Source of the DNA: Hydractinia symbiolongicarpus
Taxonomy: Eukaryota; Cnidaria; Hydrozoa; Anthoathecata; Hydractiniidae
DNA length: 64,000 nt
NCBI RefSeq assembly: GCF_029227915.1
Contig: NC_079887.1
Coordinates: 434,001 to 498,000 of the forward strand
Direction of reading: 5' to 3'
Positions 46,100 through 59,410 of this stretch are shown piece by piece (position 1 is the first letter of the stretch; each line of letters starts with the position of its first letter). Under the pieces are notes generated by a model that saw nothing but the letters and a program-made list of their open reading frames with translations, was not told where the DNA came from and searched no databases. The position numbers and the translations under genes are program-made.

Positions 46100-49000
46100 A
46101 CAAGTCTCATGGGCTTTAGTGGTGAAAAAATAATTTAAAAAATCCTTCTGGAAATGAGTTTACTCACAGGGTACTTTCTTTGTATACATTCGACTATACG
46201 TGCCAAGCCCGGGATTTACGGGAAATCGCTGGTTTTCGTTTGCCGGCGATTAAACTTCTTTTATTCAGCGTCTCATCAAAAATGAAAACATTTTTGAAAA
46301 CTACAAGTCTCATGCGTTTGAGTGGTGAAAAAATAATTTAAAAAATCGTTCGGGAAATGAGTTTACTCTCTGGGTACTTTCTTTGTATACTTTTGACTAT
46401 ACGGGCCGAGTCCGGGATTTACGGGAAATCGCGGATTTTCGTTTGCCGGCGATTAAACTTCTTTTTTTCAGCGTCCCATCAAATATGAAAATATTTTAGA
46501 AAACTACAAGTCTCATGCGTTTAGTGGTAAAAAAATAATATAAAAAATCGTTCGGGAAATGAGTTTACTACCTGGGTACTTTCTTTGTATACTTTTGACT
46601 ATACGGGCCAAGCCCGGGATTTACGGGAAATCGCGGGTTTTCGTTTGCCGGCGATTAAACTTCTTTTATTCAGCGTCTCATCAAAACTGAAAACATTTTT
46701 AAAAACTACAAGTCTTATGCGTTTTAGTGGTGAAAAAATAATTTAAAAAATCGTTCTGGAAATGAGCTTACTCCCTGGGTACTTTCTTTGTATACTTTTG
46801 ACTATACGTGCCAAGCCCGGGATTTACGGGAAATCGCGGGTTTTCGTTTGCCGGCGATTAAACTCCTTTTATTCAGCATCTCATCAAAAATGAAAACATT
46901 TTTGAAAACTACAAGTCTCATGCGTTTTAGTGGTGAAAAAATAATTTTGAAAAATCGTTCGGGAAATGAGTTTACTCTCTGGGTACTTTCTTTGTATACT
47001 TTTGACTATACGGGCCGGGTCCGGGATTTACGGGAAATCGCGGATTTTCGTTTGCCGGCGATTAAACTTCTTTTTTTCAGCGTCCCATCAAATATGAAAA
47101 TATTTTTGAAAACTACAAGTCTCATGCGTTTAGTGGTAAAAAAATAATATAAAAAATCGTTCGGGAAATGAGTTTACTACCTGGGTACTTTCTTTGTATA
47201 CTTTTGACTATACGGGCCAAGCCCGGGATTTAGGGAAATCGCAGGTTTTCGTTTGCCGGCGATTAAACTGCTTTTATTTAGCGTCTCATCAAAAATGAAA
47301 ACATTTTTGAAAACTACAAGTCTCATGCGTTTTAGTGGTGAAAAAATAATTTAAAAAATCGTTCGGGAAATGAGTTTACTCCCTGGGTACTTTCTTTGTA
47401 TACTTTTGACTATACGGGCCAAGCCGGGATTTACGGGAAATCGCGGGTTTTCGTTTGCCGGCGATTAAACTTCTTGTATTCAGCGTCTCATCAAAAATGA
47501 AAACATTTTTAAAAACTACAAGTCTCATGGGCTTTAGTGGTGAAAAAATAATTTAAAAAATCCTTCTGGAAATGAGTTTACTCACAGGGTACTTTCTTTG
47601 TATACTTTTGACTATACGGGCCAAGCCCGGGATTTACGGGAAATCGCGGGCTTTCGTTTGCCGGCGATTAAACTTCTTTTATTCAGCGTCTCATTAAAAA
47701 TGAAAACATTTTGGAAAACTACAAGTCTCATGCGTTTTAGTGGTGAAAAAATAATTTAAAAAATCGTTCGGGAAATCAGTTTACTTCCTGGGTACTTTCT
47801 TTGTATACTTTTGACTATACGGGCCAAGCCGGGATTTACGGGAAATCGCGGGTTTTCGTTTGCCGGCGATTAAACTGCTTTTATTCAGCGTCTCATCAAA
47901 AATGAAAACATTTTTGAAAACTACAAGTCTCATGCGTTTTAGTGGTGAAAAAATAATTTAAAAAATCGTTCGGGAAATGAGTTTACTTCCTGGGTACTTT
48001 CTTTGTATACTTTTGACTATACGGGCCAAGCCGGGATTTACTGGAAATCGCGGGTTTTCGTTTGCCGGCGATTAAACTGCTTTTATTCAGCGTCTCATCA
48101 AAAATGAAAACATTTTTGAAAACTACAAGTCTCATGCGTTGTAGTGGTGAAAAAATAATTTAAAAAATCGTTCGGGAAATGAGTTTACTTCCTGGGTACT
48201 TTCTTTGTATACTTTTGACTATACGGGCCGAGCCGGGATTTACTGGAAATCGCGGGTTTTCGTTGGCCGGCGATTAAAGTTCTTTTATTCAGCGTCTCAT
48301 CAAAAATGAAAACATTTTTAAAAACTACAAGTCTCATGGGCTTTAGTGGTGAAAAAATAATTTAAAAAATCCTTCTGGAAATGAGTTTACTCACAGGGTA
48401 CTTTCTTTGTATACATTCGACTATACGTGCCAAGCCCGGGATTTACGGGAAATCGCTGGTTTTCGTTTGCCGGCGATTAAACTTCTTTTATTCACCGTCT
48501 CATCAAAAATGAAAACATTTTTGAAAACTACAAGTCTCATGCGTTTTAGTGGTGAAAAAATAATTTAAAAAATCGTTCGGGAAATGAGTTTACTCTCTGG
48601 GTACTTTCTTTGTATACTTTTGACTATACGGGCCGAGTCCGGGATTTACGGGAAATCGCGGATTTTCGTTTGCCGGCGATTAAACTTCTTTTTTTCAGCG
48701 TCCCATCAAATATGAAAATATTTTAGAAAACTACAAGTCTCATGCGTTTAGTGGTAAAAAAATAATATAAAAAATCGTTCGGGAAATGAGTTTACTACCT
48801 GGGTACTTTCTTTGTATACTTTTGACTATACGGGCCAAGCCGGGATTTACTGGAAATCGCGGGTTTTCGTTTGCCGGCGATTAAACTGCTTTTATTCAGC
48901 GTCTCATCAAAAATGAAAACATTTTTGAAAACTACAAGTCTCATGCGTTGTAGTGGTGAAAAAATAATTTAAAAAATCGTTCGGGAAATGAGTTTACTTC

Positions 49001-52000
49001 CTGGGTACTTTCTTTGTATACTTTTGACTATACGGGCCGAGCCGGGATTTACTGGAAATCGCGGGTTTTCGTTGGCCGGCGATTAAAGTTCTTTTATTCA
49101 GCGTCTCATCAAAAATGAAAACATTTTTAAAAACTACAAGTCTCATGGGCTTTAGTGGTGAAAAAATAATTTAAAAAATCCTTCTGGAAATGAGTTTACT
49201 CACAGGGTACTTTCTTTGTATACATTCGACTATACGTGCCAAGCCCGGGATTTACGGGAAATCGCTGGTTTTCGTTTGCCGGCGATTAAACTTCTTTTAT
49301 TCACCGTCTCATCAAAAATGAAAACATTTTTGAAAACTACAAGTCTCATGCGTTTTAGTGGTGAAAAAATAATTTAAAAAATCGTTCGGGAAATGAGTTT
49401 ACTCTCTGGGTACTTTCTTTGTATACTTTTGACTATACGGGCCGAGTCCGGGATTTACGGGAAATCGCGGATTTTCGTTTGCCGGCGATTAAACTTCTTT
49501 TTTTCAGCGTCCCATCAAATATGAAAATATTTTAGAAAACTACAAGTCTCATGCGTTTAGTGGTAAAAAAATAATATAAAAAATCGTTCGGGAAATGAGT
49601 TTACTACCTGGGTACTTTCTTTGTATACTTTTGACTATACGGGCCAAGCCCGGGATTTACGGGAAATCGCGGGTTTTCGTTTGCCGGCGATTAAACTTCT
49701 TTTATTCAGCGTCTCATCAAAACTGAAAACATTTTTAAAAACTACAAGTCTTATGCGTTTTAGTGGTGAAAAAATAATTTAAAAAATCGTTCTGGAAATG
49801 AGCTTACTCCCTGGGTACTTTCTTTGTATACTTTTGACTATACGGGCCGAATCCGGGATTTAAGGAAATCGCAGGATTTCGTTTGCCGGCGATTAAACTG
49901 CTTTTATTCAGCGTCTCATCAAAAATGAAAACATTTTTAAAAACTACAAGTCTCATGGGCTTTAGTGGTGAAAAAAAAATTTAAAAAATCCATCTGGAAA
50001 TGAGTTTACTCACAGGGTACTTTCTTTGTATACTTTTGACTATACGGGCCAAGCCCGGGATTTACGGGAAATCGCGGGCTTTCGTTTGCCGGCGATTAAA
50101 CTTCTTTTATTCAGCGTCTCATTAAAAATGAAAACATTTTTAAAAACTACAAGTCTTATGCGTTTTAGTGGTGAAAAAATAATTTAAAAACTCATTCTGG
50201 AAATGAGTTTACTCCCTGGGTACTTTCTTTGTATACTTTTGACTATACGGGCCGAGTCCGGGATTTAGGGAAATTGCAGGTTTTCGTTTGCCGGCGATTA
50301 AACTGCTTTTATTCAGCGTCTCATCAAAAATGAAAACATTTTTGAAAACTACAAGTCTCATGCGTTGTAGTGGTGAAAAAATAATTTAAAAAATCGTTCG
50401 GGAAATGAGTTTACTTCCTGGGTACTTTCTTTGTATACTTTTGACTATACGGGCCAAGCCGGGATTTACTGGAAATCGCGGGTTTTCGTTGGCCGGCGAT
50501 TAAAGTTCTTTTATTCAGCGTCTCATCAAAAATGAAAACATTTTTAAAAACTACAAGTCTCATGGGCTTTAGTGGTGAAAAAATAATTTAAAAAATCCTT
50601 CTGGAAATGAGTTTACTCACAGGGTACTTTCTTTGTATACATTCGACTATACGTGCCAAGCCCGGGATTTACGGGAAATCGCTGGTTTTCGTTTGCCGGC
50701 GATTAAACTTCTTTTATTCAGCGTCTCATCAAAAATGAAAACATTTTTGAAAACTACAAGTCTCATGCGTTTTAGTGGTGAAAAAATAATTTAAAAAATC
50801 GTTCGGGAAATGAGTTTACTCTCTGGGTACTTTCTTTGTATACTTTTGACTATACGGGCCGAGTCCGGGATTTACGGGAAATCGCGGATTTTCGTTTGCC
50901 GGCGATTAAACTTCTTTTTTTCAGCGTCCCATCAAATATGAAAATATTTTAGAAAACTACAAGTCTCATGCGTTTAGTGGTAAAAAAATAATATAAAAAA
51001 TCGTTCGGGAAATGAGTTTACTACCTGGGTACTTTCTTTGTATACTTTTGACTATACGGGCCAAGCCCGGGATTTACGGGAAATCGCGGGTTTTCGTTTG
51101 CCGGCGATTAAACTTCTTTTATTCAGCGTCTCATCAAAACTGAAAACCTTTTTTAAAAACTACAAGTCTTATGCGTTTTAGTGGTGAAAAAATAATTTAA
51201 AAAATCGTTCTGGAAATGAGCTTACTCCCTGGGTACTTTCTTTGTATACTTTTGACTATACGGGCCGAATCCGGGATTTAAGGAAATCGCAGGATTTCGT
51301 TTGCCGGCGATTAAACTGCTTTTATTCAGCGTCTCATCAAAAATGAAAACATTTTTGAAAACTACAAGTCTCATACGTTTTAGTGGTGAAAAAAAAATTT
51401 AAAAAATCCATCTGGAAATGAGTTTACTCACAGGGTACTTTCTTTGTATACTTTTGACTATACGGGCCGAGTCCGGGATTTAGGGAAATTGCAGGTTTTC
51501 GTTTGCCGGCGATTAAACTGCTTTTATTCAGCGTCTCATCAAAAATGAAAACATTTTTGAAAACAATAAGTCTCATGCGTTGTAGTGGTGAAAAAATAAT
51601 TTAAAAAATCGTTCGGGAAATGAGTTTACTTCCTGGGTACTTTCTTTGTATACTTTTGACTATACGGGCCAAGCCGGGATTTACTGGAAATCGCGGGTTT
51701 TCGTTGGCCGGCGATTAAAGTTCTTTTATTCAGCGTCTCATCAAAAATGAAAACATTTTTAAAAACTACAAGTCTCATGGGCTTTAGTGGTGAAAAAATA
51801 ATTTAAAAAATCCTTCTGGAAATGAGTTTACTCACAGGGTACTTTCTTTGTATACATTCGACTATACGTGCCAAGCCCGCGATTTACGGGAAATCGCTGG
51901 TTTTCGTTTGCCGGCGATTAAACTTCTTTTATTCAGCGTCTCATCAAAAATGAAAACATTTTTGAAAACTACAAGTCTCATGCGTTTTAGTGGTGAAAAA

Positions 52001-53329
52001 ATAATTTAAAAAATCGTTCGGGAAATGAGTTTACTCTCTGGGTACTTTCTTTGTATACTTTTGACTATACGGGCCGAGTCCGGGATTTACGGGAAATCGC
52101 GGATTTTCGTTTGCCGGCGATTAAACTTCTTTTTTTCAGCGTCCCATCAAATATGAAAATATTTTAGAAAACTACAAGTCTCATGCGTTTAGTGGTAAAA
52201 AAATAATATAAAAAATCGTTCGGGAAATGAGTTTACTACCTGGGTACTTTCTTTGTATACTTTTGACTATACGGGCCAAGCCCGGGATTTACGGGAAATC
52301 GCGGGTTTTCGTTTGCCGGCGATTAAACTTCTTTTATTCAGCGTCTCATCAAAACTGAAAACTTTTTTAAAAACTACAAGTCTTATGCGTTTTAGTGGTG
52401 AAAAAATAATTTAAAAAATCGTTCTGGAAATGAGCTTACTCCCTGGGTACTTTCTTTGTATACTTTTGACTATACGGGCCGAATCCGGGATTTAAGGAAA
52501 TCGCAGGATTTCGTTTGCCGGCGATTAAACTGCTTTTATTCAGCGTCTCATCAAAAATGAAAACATTTTTGAAAACTACAAGTCTCATACGTTTTAGTGG
52601 TGAAAAAAAAATTTAAAAAATCCATCTGGAAATGAGTTTACTCACAGGGTACTTTCTTTGTATACTTTTGACTATACGGGCCAAGCCCGGGATTTACGGG
52701 AAATCGCGGGCTTTCGTTTGCCGGCGATTAAACTTCTTTTATTCAGCGTCTCATTAAAAATGAAAACATTTTTAAAAACTACAAGTCTTATGCCTTTTAG
52801 TGGTGAAAAAATAATTTAAAAACTCATTCTGGAAATGAGTTTACTCCCTGGGTACTTTCTTTGTATACTTTTGACTATACGGGCCGAGTCCGGGATTTAG
52901 GGAAATTGCAGGTCTTCGTTTGCCGGCGATTAAACTGCTTTTATTCAGCGTCTTATCAAAAATGAAAACATTTTTGAAAAATACAAGTCTCATGCGTTTT
53001 AGTGGTGAAAAAATAATTTAAAAAATCGTTCGGGAAATGAGTTTACTTCCTGGGTACTTTCTTTGTATACTTTTGACTATACGGGCCAAGCCGGGATTTA
53101 CGGGAAATCGCGGGTTTTCGTTTGCCGGCGATTAAACTGCTTTTATTCAGCGTCTCATCAAAAATGAAAACATTTTTGAAAACTACAAGTCTCATGCGTT
53201 TTAGTGGTGAAAAAATAATTTAAAAAGTCGTTCGGGAAATGAGTTTACTTCCTGGGTACTTTCTTTGTATACTTTTGACTATACGGGCCAAGCCGGGATT
53301 TACGGGAAATCGCGGGTTTTCGTTTGCCG
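46100..53329 (+). repeat. Mosaic domain with a block copied five times at irregular spacing
   Basis: A block of about 540-740 bp starts with CGTTGGCCGGCGATTAAAG and runs through CCTTCTGGAAATG, CGACTATACGTGCC and CTCTCTGGGTAC to AATATTTTAGAAAACTAC. It begins at 46,034, 48,261, 49,070, 50,487 and 51,702. The spacings are 2,227, 809, 1,417 and 1,215 bp (about 11, 4, 7 and 6 monomers). Four of the copies (46.6, 49.6, 51.0 and 52.2 kb) are followed by a CAAAACTGAAAAC / GAGCTTACTCCC monomer. Spacer monomers between blocks differ. There is no non-satellite DNA. Confidence 0.85.
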
Positions 53330-55785
53330 GCGATTAAACTTCTTTTATTCAGCGTCAAATCAAAAATGAAAATATTTTTAAAAACTACAAGTCTCATGGG
53401 CTTTTGTGGTGAAAAAATAATTTAAAAATCCTTCTGGAAATGAGTTTACTCACAGGGTACTTTCTCTGTATACATTCGACTATACGTGCCAAGCCCGGGA
53501 TTTACGGGAAATCGCGGGTTTTCGTTTGCCGGCGATTAAACTTCTTTTATTCAGCGTCTCATCAAAAATGAAAACATTTTTGAAAACTACAAGTCTCATG
53601 CGTTTTAGTGGTGAAAAAATAATTTAAAAAATCGTTCGGGAAATGAGTTTACTTTCTGGGTACTTTCTTCGTATACTTTTGACTATACGGGCCGAGTCCG
53701 GGATTAACGGGAAATCGCGGATTTTCGTTTGCCGGCGATTAAACTTCTTTTTTTCAGCGTCCCATCAAATATGAAAATATTTTTGAAAACTACAAGTCTC
53801 ATGCGTTTAGTGGTAAAAAAATAATATAAAAAATCGTTCGGGAAATGAGTTTACTACCTGGGTACTTTCTTTGTATACTTTTGACTATACGGGCCAAGCC
53901 CGGGATTTACGGGAAATCGCGGGTTTTCGTTTGCCGGCGATTAAACTTCTTTTATTCAGCGTCTCATCAAAAATGAAAACTTTTTTAAAAACTACAAGTT
54001 TCATGGGCTTTAGTTGGTGAAAAAATAATTTAAAAAATCCTTCTGGAAATGAGTTTACTCACAGGGTACTTTCTTTGTAAACATTCGACTATACGTGCCA
54101 AGCCCGGGATTTACGGGAAATCGCGGGTTTTCGTTTGCCGGCGATTAAACTCCTTTTATTCAGCGTCTCATCAAAAATGAAAACATTTTTGAAAACTACA
54201 AGTCTCATGCGTTTTAGTGGTGAAAAAATAATTTAAAAAATCGTTCGGGAAATGAGTTTACTCTCTGGGTACTTTCTTTGTATACTTTTGACTATACGGG
54301 CCGGGTCCGGGATTTACTGGAAATCGCGGATTTTCGTTTGCCGGCGATTAAACTTCTTTTTTTCAGCGTCCCATCAAATATGAAAATATTTTTGAAAACT
54401 ACAAGTCTCATGCGTTTAGTGGTAAAAAAATAATATAAAAAATCGTTCGGGAAATGAGTTTACTACCTGGGTACTTTCTTTGTATACTTTTGACTATACG
54501 GGTCAAGCCCGGGATTTACGGGAAATCGCGGGCTTTCGTTTGCCGGCGATTAAACTTCTTTTATTCAGCGTCAAATCAAAAATGAAAATATTTTTAAAAA
54601 CTACAAGTCTCATGGGCTTTTGTGGTGAAAAAATAATTTAAAAATCCTTCTGGAAATGAGTTTACTCACAGGGTACTTTCTCTGTATACATTCGACTATA
54701 CGTGCCAAGCCCGGGATTTACGGGAAATCGCGGGTTTTCGTTTGCCGGCGATTAAACTTCTTTTATTCAGCGTCTCATCAAAAATGAAAACATTTTTGAA
54801 AACTACAAGTCTCATGCGTTTTAGTGGTGAAAAAATAATTTAAAAAATCGTTCGGGAAATGAGTTTACTTTCTGGGTACTTTCTTCGTATACTTTTGACT
54901 ATACGGGCCGAGTCCGGGATTAACGGGAAATCGCGGATTTTCGTTTGCCGGCGATTAAACTTCTTTTTTTCAGCGTCCCATCAAATATGAAAATATTTTT
55001 GAAAACTACAAGTCTCATGCGTTTAGTGGTAAAAAAATAATGTAAAAAATCGTTCGGGAAATGAGTTTACTACCTGGGTACTTTCTTTGTATACTTTTGA
55101 CTATACGGGCCAAGCCCGGGATTTACGGGAAATCGCGGGTTTTCGTTTGCCGGCGATTAAACTTCTTTTATTCAGCGTCTCATCAAAAATGAAAACTTTT
55201 TTAAAAACTACAAGTTTCATGGGCTTTAGTTGGTGAAAAAATAATTTAAAAAATCCTTCTGGAAATGAGTTTACTCACAGGGTACTTTCTTTGTATACAT
55301 TCGACTATACGTGCCAAGCCCGGGATTTACGGGAAATCGCGGGTTTTCGTTTGCCGGCGATTAAACTCCTTTTATTCAGCGTCTCATCAAAAATGAAAAC
55401 ATTTTTGAAAACTACAAGTCTCATGCGTTTTAGTGGTGAAAAAATAATTTAAAAAATCGTTCGGGAAATGAGTTTACTCTCTGGGTACTTTCTTTGTATA
55501 CTTTTGACTATACGGGCCGGGTCCGGGATTTACGGGAAATCGCGGATTTTCGTTTGCCGGCGATTAAACTTCTTTTTTTCAGCGTCCCATCAAATATGAA
55601 AATATTTTTGAAAACTACAAGTCTCATGCGTTTAGTGGTAAAAAAATAATATAAAAAATCGTTCGGGAAATGAGTTTACTACCTGGGTACTTTCTTTGTA
55701 TACTTTTGACTATACGGGTCAAGCCCGGGATTTACGGGAAATCGCGGGCTTTCGTTTGCCGGCGATTAAACTTCTTTTATTCAGC
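53330..55785 (+). repeat. Higher-order repeat, 1,217-bp hexamer, two copies
   Basis: CAGCGTCAAATCAAAAATG at 53,351 and 54,568, and TTTCTTCGTATAC and GTTTCATGGGCTTTAGTTGG in both copies, recur at +1,217 bp (six monomers minus 1 bp). I see only a few differences across the repeat (AATAATATAAAA / AATAATGTAAAA; GTAAACATTCG / GTATACATTCG; TTTACTGGAAATC / TTTACGGGAAATC). It is among the youngest duplications in the window. Confidence 0.9.
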
Positions 55786-58700
55786 GTCTCATTAAAAATG
55801 AAAACATTTTTAAAAACTACAAGTCTTATGCGTTTTAGTGGTGAAAAAATAATTTACAAAATCGTTCTGGAAATGAGTTTACTCCCTGGGTACTTTCTTT
55901 GTATACTTTTGACTATAAGGGCCGAGTCCGGGATTTAGGGAAATCGCAGGTTTTCGTTTGCCGGCGATTAAACTGCTTTTATTTAGCGTCTCATCAAAAA
56001 TGAAAATATTTTTGAAAACTACAAGTCTCATGCGTTTTAGTGGTGAAAAAATAATTTAAAAAATCGTTCGGGAAATGAGTTTACTCCCTGGGTACTTTCT
56101 TTGTATACTTTTGACTATACGGGCCAAGCCGGGATTTACGGGAAATCGCGGGTTTTCGTTTGCCGGCGATTAAACTTCTTTTATTCAGCGTCTCATCAAA
56201 AATGAAAACATTTTTAAAAACTACAAGTCTCATGGGCTTTAGTGGTGAAAAAATAATTTAGAAAATCCTTCTGGAAATGAGTTTACTCACAGGGTACTTT
56301 CTTTGTATACTTTTGACTATACGGGCCAAGCCCGGGATTTACGGGAAATCGCGGGCTTTCGTTTGCCGGCGATTAAACTTCCTTTATTCAGCGTCTCATT
56401 AAAAATGAAAACATTTTTAAAAACTACAAGTCTTATGCGTTTTAGTGGTGAAAAAATAATATCAAAAATCATTCTGGAAATGAGTTTACTCCCTGGGTAC
56501 TTTCTTTGTACACTTTTGACTATACGGGCCGAGTCCGGGATTTAGGGAAATCGCAGTTTTTCGTTTGCCGGCGATTTAACTGCTTTTATTCAGCGTCTCA
56601 TCAAAAATGAAAACATTTTTGAAAACTACAAGTCTCATGCGTTTTAGTGGTGAAAAAATAATTTAAAAAATCGTTCGGGAAATGAGTTTACTTCCTGGGT
56701 ACTTTCTTTGTATACTTTTGACTATACGGGCCAAGCCGGGATTTACGGGAAATCGCGGGTTTTCGTTTGCCGGCGATTAAACATCTTTTATTCAGCGTCA
56801 AATCAAAAATGAAAATATTTTTAAAAACTACAAGTCTCATGGGCTTTAGTGGTGAAAAAATAATTTAAAAAATCCTTCTGGAAATGAGTTTACTCACAGG
56901 GTACTTTCTCTGTATACATTCGACTATACGTGCCAAGCCCGGGATTTACGGGAAATCGCGGGTTTTCGTTTGCCGGCGATTGAACTTCTTTTATTCAGCG
57001 TCTCATCAAAAATGAAAACATTTTTGAAAACTACAAGTCTCATGCGTTTTAGTGGTGTTAAAATAATTTAAAAAATCGTTCGGGAAATGAGTTTACTTTC
57101 TGGGTACTTTCTTTGTATACTTTTGACTATACGGGCCGAGTCCGGGACTTACGGGAGATCGCGGATTTTCGTTTGCCGGCGATTAAACTTCTTTTTTTCA
57201 GCGTCCCATCAAATATGAAAATATTTTTGAAAACTACAATTCTCATGCGTTTAGTGGTAAAAAAATAATATAAAAAATCGTTCGGGAAATGAGTTTACTA
57301 CCTGGGTACTTTCTTTGTATACTTTTGACTATATGGGCCAAGCCCGAGATTTACGGAAAATCGCGGGTTTTCGTTTGCCGGCGATTAAACTTCTTTTATT
57401 CAGCGTCTCATCAAAAATGAAAACATTTTTAAAAACTACAAGTTTCATGGGCTTTAGTGGTGAAAAAATAATTTAAAAAATCCTTCTGGAAATGAGTTTA
57501 CTCACAGGGTACTTTCTTTGTATACATTCGACTATACGTGTCAAGCCCGGGATTCACGGGAAATCGCGGGTTTTCGTTTGCCGGCGATTAAACTTCTTTT
57601 TTTCAGCGTCCCATCAAATATGAAAATATTTTTGAAAACTACAATTCTCATGCGTTTAGTGGTAAAAAAATAATATAAAAAATCGTTCGGGAAATGAGTT
57701 TACTACCTGGGTACTTTCTTTGTATACTTTTGACTATATGGGCCAAGCCCGGGATTTACGGAAAATCGCGGGTTTTCGTTTGCCGGCGATTAAACTTCTT
57801 TTATTCAGCGTCTCATCAAAAATGAAAACATTTTTAAAAACTACAAGTTTCATGGGCTTTAGTGGTGAAAAAATAATTTAAAAAATCCTTCTGGAAATGA
57901 GTTTACTCACAGGGTACTTTCTTTGTATACATTCGACTATACGTGCCAAGCCCGGGATTCACGGGAAATCGCGGGTTTTCGTTTGCCGGCGATTAAACTC
58001 CTTTTATTCAGCGTCTCATCAAAAATGAAAACATTTTTGAAAACTACAAGTCTCATGCGTTTTAGTGGTGAAAAAATAATTTAAAAAATCGTTCGGGAAA
58101 TGAGTTTACTCTCTGGGTACTTTCTTTGTATACTTTTGACTATACGGGCCGGGTCCGGGATTTACAGGAAATCGCGGATTTTCGTTTGCCGGCGATTAAA
58201 CTTCTTTTTTTCAGCGTCCCATCAAATATGAAAATATTTTTGAAAACTACAAGTCTCATGCGTTTAGTGGTAAAAATATAATATAAAAAATCGTTCGGGA
58301 AATGAGTTTACTCCCTGGGTACTTTCTTTGTATACTTTTGACTATACGGGCCAAGCCCGGGATTTACGGGAAATCGCGGGCTTTCGTTTGCCGGCGATTA
58401 AACTTCTTTTATTCAGCGTCTCATTAAAAATGAAAACATTTTTAAAAACTACAAGTCTTATGCGTTTTAGTGGTGAAAAAATAATTTACAAAATCGTTCT
58501 GGAAATGAGTTTACTCCCTGGGTACTTTCTTTGTATACTTTTGACTATAAGGGCCGAGTCCGGGATTTAGGGAAATCGCAGGTTTTCGTTTGCCGGCGAT
58601 TAAACTGCTTTTATTTAGCGTCTCATCAAAAATGAAAACATTTTTGAAAACTACAAGTCTCATGCGTTTTAGTGGTGAAAAAATAATTTAAAAAATCGTT

Positions 58701-59410
58701 CGGGAAATGAGTTTACTCCCTGGGTACTTTCTTTGTATACTTTTGACTATACGGGCCAAGCCGGGATTTACGGGAAATTGCGGGTTTTCGTTTGCCGGCG
58801 ATTAAACTTCTTTTATTCAGCGTCTCATCAAAAATGAAAACATTTTTAAAAACTACAAGTCTCATGGGCTTTAGTGGTGAAAAAATAATTTAGAAAATCC
58901 TTCTGGAAATGAGTTTACTCACAGGGTACTTTCTTTGTATACTTTTGACTATACGGGCCAAGCCCGGGATTTACGGGAAATCGCGGGCTTTCATTTGCCG
59001 ACGATTAAACTTCTTTTATTCAGCGTCTCATTAAAAATGAAAACATTTTTAAAAACTACAAGTCTTATGCGTTTTAGTGGTAAAAAAATAATATCAAAAA
59101 TCATTCTGGAAATGAGTTTACTCCCTGGGTACTTTCTTTGTACACTTTTGACTATACGGGCCGAGTCCGGGATTTAGGGAAATCGCAGTTTTTCGTTTGC
59201 CGGCGATTTAACTGCTTTTATTCAGCGTCTCATCAAAAATGAAAACATTTTTGAAAACTACAAGTCTCATGCGTTTTAGTGGTGAAAAAATAATTTAAAA
59301 AATCGTTCGGGAAATGAGTTTACTTCCTGGGTACTTTCTTTGTATACTTTTGACTATACGGGCCAAGCCGGGATTTACGGGAAATCGCGGGTTTTCGTTT
59401 GCCGGCGATT
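55786..59410 (+). repeat. 2,632-bp 13-mer duplication with an internal 406-bp dimer
   Basis: About 55,200-56,780 matches about 57,830-59,410 at +2,632 bp. Markers are TTTACAAAATCGTTCTGG (55,852 / 58,484), TAGAAAATCCTTCTGG (56,259 / 58,891) and CGATTTAACTGC (56,571 / 59,203). Between the two copies, 57,190-57,600 and 57,600-58,000 form a 406-bp dimer with ACTATATGGGCCAAGCCC at 57,327 and 57,733. The single differences GAGATTTACGG / GGGATTTACGG separate the dimer copies. Confidence 0.85.
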
